Shown here piece after piece: positions 14,580 to 16,357 of a stretch of 16,357 nt of DNA. Both the position numbers and the translations under genes were made by a program. Each line of letters starts with the position of its first letter. The stretch's first letter is position 1. Source of the DNA: Promethearchaeota archaeon (GTDB lineage: Archaea > Asgardarchaeota > Lokiarchaeia > Sigynarchaeales > SOKP01); contig WJIN01000048.1 in assembly GCA_014730295.1 (NCBI GenBank), forward strand, positions 1-16,357, read 5' to 3'. The notes beneath the pieces are model-generated. The model saw only the letters and a program-made list of their open reading frames with translations. It searched no databases and had not been told where the DNA came from.

Positions 14580-15026
14580 TCACTCTTTTTTATTTTTTCT
14601 ATACTTCTCAATAGTCCGTCTTAAAGTTCTTACAGCCAATTCTGCACAATGCTTATGATCACTTGGAAGACCATGGAGAGCTTCATCGATTTGTTCAGGA
14701 GCTAGCTCTTCTGCCTCTTTTAAGGTTTTTCCTTCAATTAATAAGGTGGTTTGACTCCCAGTCGCCACAGAAGCCCCACAACCATCCGTGATAAAATTAG
14801 CTTTTTGAATTATTCCATTCTCATCCACATTAAGAAAGAAATGCATTGTGTCGCCACATGGACCCAAATAGGACTTATCAACACTTATTTCGGCATCTTT
14901 CGGTTTACCCCAGTTTTTTGGATTATGAAACAGTTCTACAATTCTTTCATTGTAGTCTTCGAGTTCTTCTTGGATAATCTCTTCTTGAAGTTTATCGACA
15001 AATGCATCAAAACTATCTTTATTCAT
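14580..15026 (-). CDS. iscU: IscU/NifU-like Fe-S cluster scaffold
   Basis: A 148-residue scaffold on which Fe-S clusters are assembled before delivery. The three cluster-ligand cysteines occupy their conserved places: C57 with D59 in GPCGD, C83 in DGCGAS and C127 in HKHCAEL. Flanking family features include the N-terminal YNERIVELFHNPKNWG and the final helix AVRTLRRTIEKY. The N-terminal 25 residues are an acidic extension rich in Glu. The LPPVK chaperone-binding motif of bacterial IscU is replaced by LPSDHK, so handling by HscA/HscB is not expected. No cysteine desulfurase or SufBC gene is in the window. GGAAA lies upstream of the ATG. Confidence 0.93.
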   Translation of the reverse strand: MNKDSFDAFVDKLQEEIIQEELEDYNERIVELFHNPKNWGKPKDAEISVDKSYLGPCGDTMHFFLNVDENGIIQKANFITDGCGASVATGSQTTLLIEGKTLKEAEELAPEQIDEALHGLPSDHKHCAELAVRTLRRTIEKYRKNKKE

Positions 15027-15138
15027 TCTTAGTATTTCCTTTCTCTTTTTTATTTAAATCTAAGGTAGTAAATCAGAAACTAAAATAAAAATTTTCTATT
15101 ATTAACTAAACCAATTGAGCTTCGAGGAAAAGGAATGA

Positions 15139-15405
15139 TTATTCATTATGTTTTAAGACATGCTTTTCAAGACTCTCGAAATCTTCGGGTCTATTTTTGT
15201 ATTTTTTGATGATATCAATGATCTTTTTATTTAAATCTTCATGTTCGGGTAAACAGTTGCTATTCTTCAAGAAATCTTCTCCATGTCGCATAGCGGCTAA
15301 ATTCTCGGTTATTTTAATTAATTCAGTTGCGATCACACCGTTGATGTACGTTAAGTCTGCAAGCATATTTTTTAAATAAATTAAAAGCGAGAGTGAATCT
15401 GACAT
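15139..15405 (-). CDS. Hypothetical small helical protein
   Basis: An 88-residue protein I do not recognise. It is probably all helical: MSDSLSLLIYLKNMLADLTYINGV begins with leucine-rich amphipathic sequence, and the C-terminal half (HEDLNKKIIDIIKKYKNRPEDFESLEKHVLKH) is charged. There is one cysteine and no motif. It lies 112 nt upstream of iscU on the same strand and divergent to the membrane protein gene. It is retained as a gene because its composition is protein-like and it starts with ATG; a small partner or regulatory subunit is possible. Confidence 0.6.
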   Translation of the reverse strand: MSDSLSLLIYLKNMLADLTYINGVIATELIKITENLAAMRHGEDFLKNSNCLPEHEDLNKKIIDIIKKYKNRPEDFESLEKHVLKHNE

Positions 15406-15496
15406 AGTAATTATATAATGAGCTTTATATTTTTAGATAAGATAATGTAGAAAAACATTAAAATCTTAATCTAAATTAGGTTATTGGTAAACGTTC

Positions 15497-15503
15497 TATA
15501 AAC
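15497..15503 (+). promoter_or_regulatory. TATA box of the four-helix membrane protein gene
   Basis: TATAAAC is preceded by a purine/GT-rich context and would start transcription near 15524. That fits the ATG at 15539 and excludes the upstream TTG at 15509 as start codon. Confidence 0.45.
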
Positions 15504-15538
15504 CTCATTTGAAAATTGTTATAATTATTCAAATAGAA

Positions 15539-16000
15539 ATGGATATTAAAGAATTTAGAGAAGGTGTACTTTCACTTAGTTGTGTCATTTTAATTTTATC
15601 ACTCGGCATCTTAATGGGATCATATTTTGCCAGACCATATCTATCATTAGATCAATTTGAAATCAATTTTATTGGTGTTTTATCGATCTGCAATATAGTC
15701 TTTTGTCTTTTTTATATATGGAAGGCTCAAAGATCTAAATTTGTAATAAGGTTAGAGATGGAATATATAATAAGGTATGCTCAAATATTATCTGTTTCAA
15801 TCTTGATTTATATTCCACATACTTTCTTTCTTGTTTTCTTGGTTTTTAGATTTATCGCATTAATCGAGAAAGTATTAATTTTTATACTATTGCTCTTCGA
15901 AATTTTGCTTATATATACTATATTAGAATTTATCTACAACATAATATGGGTAGATGAAGATAAAAGAAAAGCAAATGTTGAAAAAAATCGAAGAAAATAG
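15539..16000 (+). CDS. Hypothetical membrane protein, four predicted helices
   Basis: A 153-residue hydrophobic protein of no family I recognise. Four membrane segments are visible: VLSLSCVILILSLGILMGS, NFIGVLSICNIVFCLFYI, a helix around AQILSVSILIYIPHTFFLVFLVF and a final one around LIFILLLFEILLIYTILEF. The tail DEDKRKANVEKNRRK is strongly basic, so by the positive-inside rule the C-terminus is probably cytoplasmic. The frame is open from TTG 15509, but the TATA position and the better ATG favour 15539. The gene ends 46 nt before the convergent partial gene, with a hairpin between them. Confidence 0.65.
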   Translation: MDIKEFREGVLSLSCVILILSLGILMGSYFARPYLSLDQFEINFIGVLSICNIVFCLFYIWKAQRSKFVIRLEMEYIIRYAQILSVSILIYIPHTFFLVFLVFRFIALIEKVLIFILLLFEILLIYTILEFIYNIIWVDEDKRKANVEKNRRK

Positions 16001-16016
16001 ATATCGTGGTTTCTTT

Positions 16017-16046
16017 TCCTGAGAATTACAACAAATTTTCTCGGGA
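16017..16046. terminator. Hairpin between convergent gene ends
   Basis: TCCTGAGAA (16017-16025) pairs with TTCTCGGGA (16038-16046) through nine base pairs including one G-U, with a 12-nt loop. It lies just past the membrane-protein stop and directly abuts the stop of the minus-strand gene, flanked by T-rich sequence on both sides. This is consistent with a bidirectional terminator or 3'-end stabiliser; archaeal termination usually depends on T tracts, so the hairpin role is inferred. Confidence 0.45.
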
Positions 16047-16357
16047 TTATCTTTTACCTAATTTATCTATAGCAGTGTTAATCATTTCCATTTTATGAGA
16101 ATACTTTTCCATTAAACTAGCAAATTTTTCAAGGTCAATTTCATTCTTTTCTTTCAATACTTTAATTTCGTTAATGGTTCGTAGAACTCCTGCTTTCTTG
16201 TCCAGTAATTTTTCTTTTTTGGAATAAGGTATTTTTTTCTCTAATTTTTTCTTCTTAAATTTCCTAAAACGTTTCTCATTTACATCCTTGGGGACGAATT
16301 TTGTAAGATAGACCACAGATTTAGGAACAAATGGCGCTAAGTTTTCTGGGATTATCA
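16047..16357 (-). CDS. Unknown lysine-rich protein, C-terminal part only
   Basis: The minus-strand frame ending TAA at 16047-16049 remains open to the right edge of the window, so this is the last 102 residues of a longer protein rather than a complete small gene. A GTG at 16316 could be taken as a start, but the upstream codons read IIPENLAPFVPKSV without a stop, and VPK recurs in VPKSV and VPKDV, suggesting continuous coding. The visible part has a short hydrophobic stretch, then a very basic segment (RFRKFKKKKLEKK) and a likely coiled coil (residues IDLEKFASLMEKYSHKMEM). I recognise no family. The basic segment suggests RNA or membrane-surface contact. Confidence 0.65.
   Translation of the reverse strand, partial: IIPENLAPFVPKSVVYLTKFVPKDVNEKRFRKFKKKKLEKKIPYSKKEKLLDKKAGVLRTINEIKVLKEKNEIDLEKFASLMEKYSHKMEMINTAIDKLGKR

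Noticed and set aside
14751..15032. 93-aa plus-strand ORF opposite iscU
   Set aside because: Antisense to a clear scaffold gene with all ligand cysteines.
15197..15379. 60-aa plus-strand ORF opposite the 88-aa hypothetical
   Set aside because: The minus frame is longer, starts with ATG and has more protein-like helical composition; the choice is less certain here.
1..16357. CRISPR array or defence island
   Set aside because: No regularly spaced direct repeats and no cas, toxin-antitoxin or restriction genes; the lone methylase has no partner.

Overview
The window is AT-rich archaeal DNA, most likely from an Asgard (Promethearchaeota, Lokiarchaeia-like) genome. Archaeal identity comes from the gene set: Pth2, archaeal TruD, archaeal-type AspRS, type II MetAP, Alba, a UPF0200 kinase, a class III-like PRPP synthetase and a NusA-like KH protein. 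TATA-type promoters and several GTG/TTG starts agree. The Asgard leaning rests on ribosomal protein L38e, which is patchy in archaea but universal in eukaryotes, and on an Rpn11/CSN5-like JAMM protease. It is an inference; no rRNA is present to confirm it.

Layout. Positions 1-573 hold a decayed IS200/IS605 element on the minus strand: a tnpB 5' end running off the left edge and a tnpA pseudogene, with a damaged hairpin beyond it. Positions 866-3573 (+) carry translation and tRNA genes: L38e, NusA-like factor, Pth2, TruD. Positions 3575-5116 (-) encode an orphan beta-class DNA methyltransferase that ends one base from truD. Positions 5203-8331 (+) hold aspS, map and an NTP-transferase overlapping map. 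Positions 8332-9037 contain no convincing gene; most of this stretch is bounded by an 11-bp inverted repeat and looks like a mobile-element relic. Positions 9038-10252 (+) are a cyclophilin-like protein and a VTT/DedA membrane protein, 3 nt apart.

Positions 10365-12187 (-) encode, in transcription order, the JAMM protease, Alba and a 55-residue zinc-ribbon protein that simple ORF calling is likely to miss. A UPF0200 kinase (12324-12896, +) is divergent from the JAMM gene and overlaps the tail of the PRPP synthetase gene. Positions 12888-15026 (-) hold IscU/NifU-like scaffold, alpha/beta hydrolase and PRPP synthetase, in transcription order. The right end has an unknown 88-aa protein (-), a four-helix membrane protein (+), a hairpin between convergent gene ends, and the 3' part of an unknown lysine-rich protein leaving the window.

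Most genes are core information processing (ribosome, peptidyl-tRNA rescue, pseudouridylation, aminoacylation, N-terminal Met removal, nucleotide and Fe-S supply). The less ordinary parts are the JAMM-Alba-zinc ribbon cluster, the orphan methyltransferase, the AspRS with non-discriminating features, and the two mobile-element relics. I did not find a clear new defence or mobile system.
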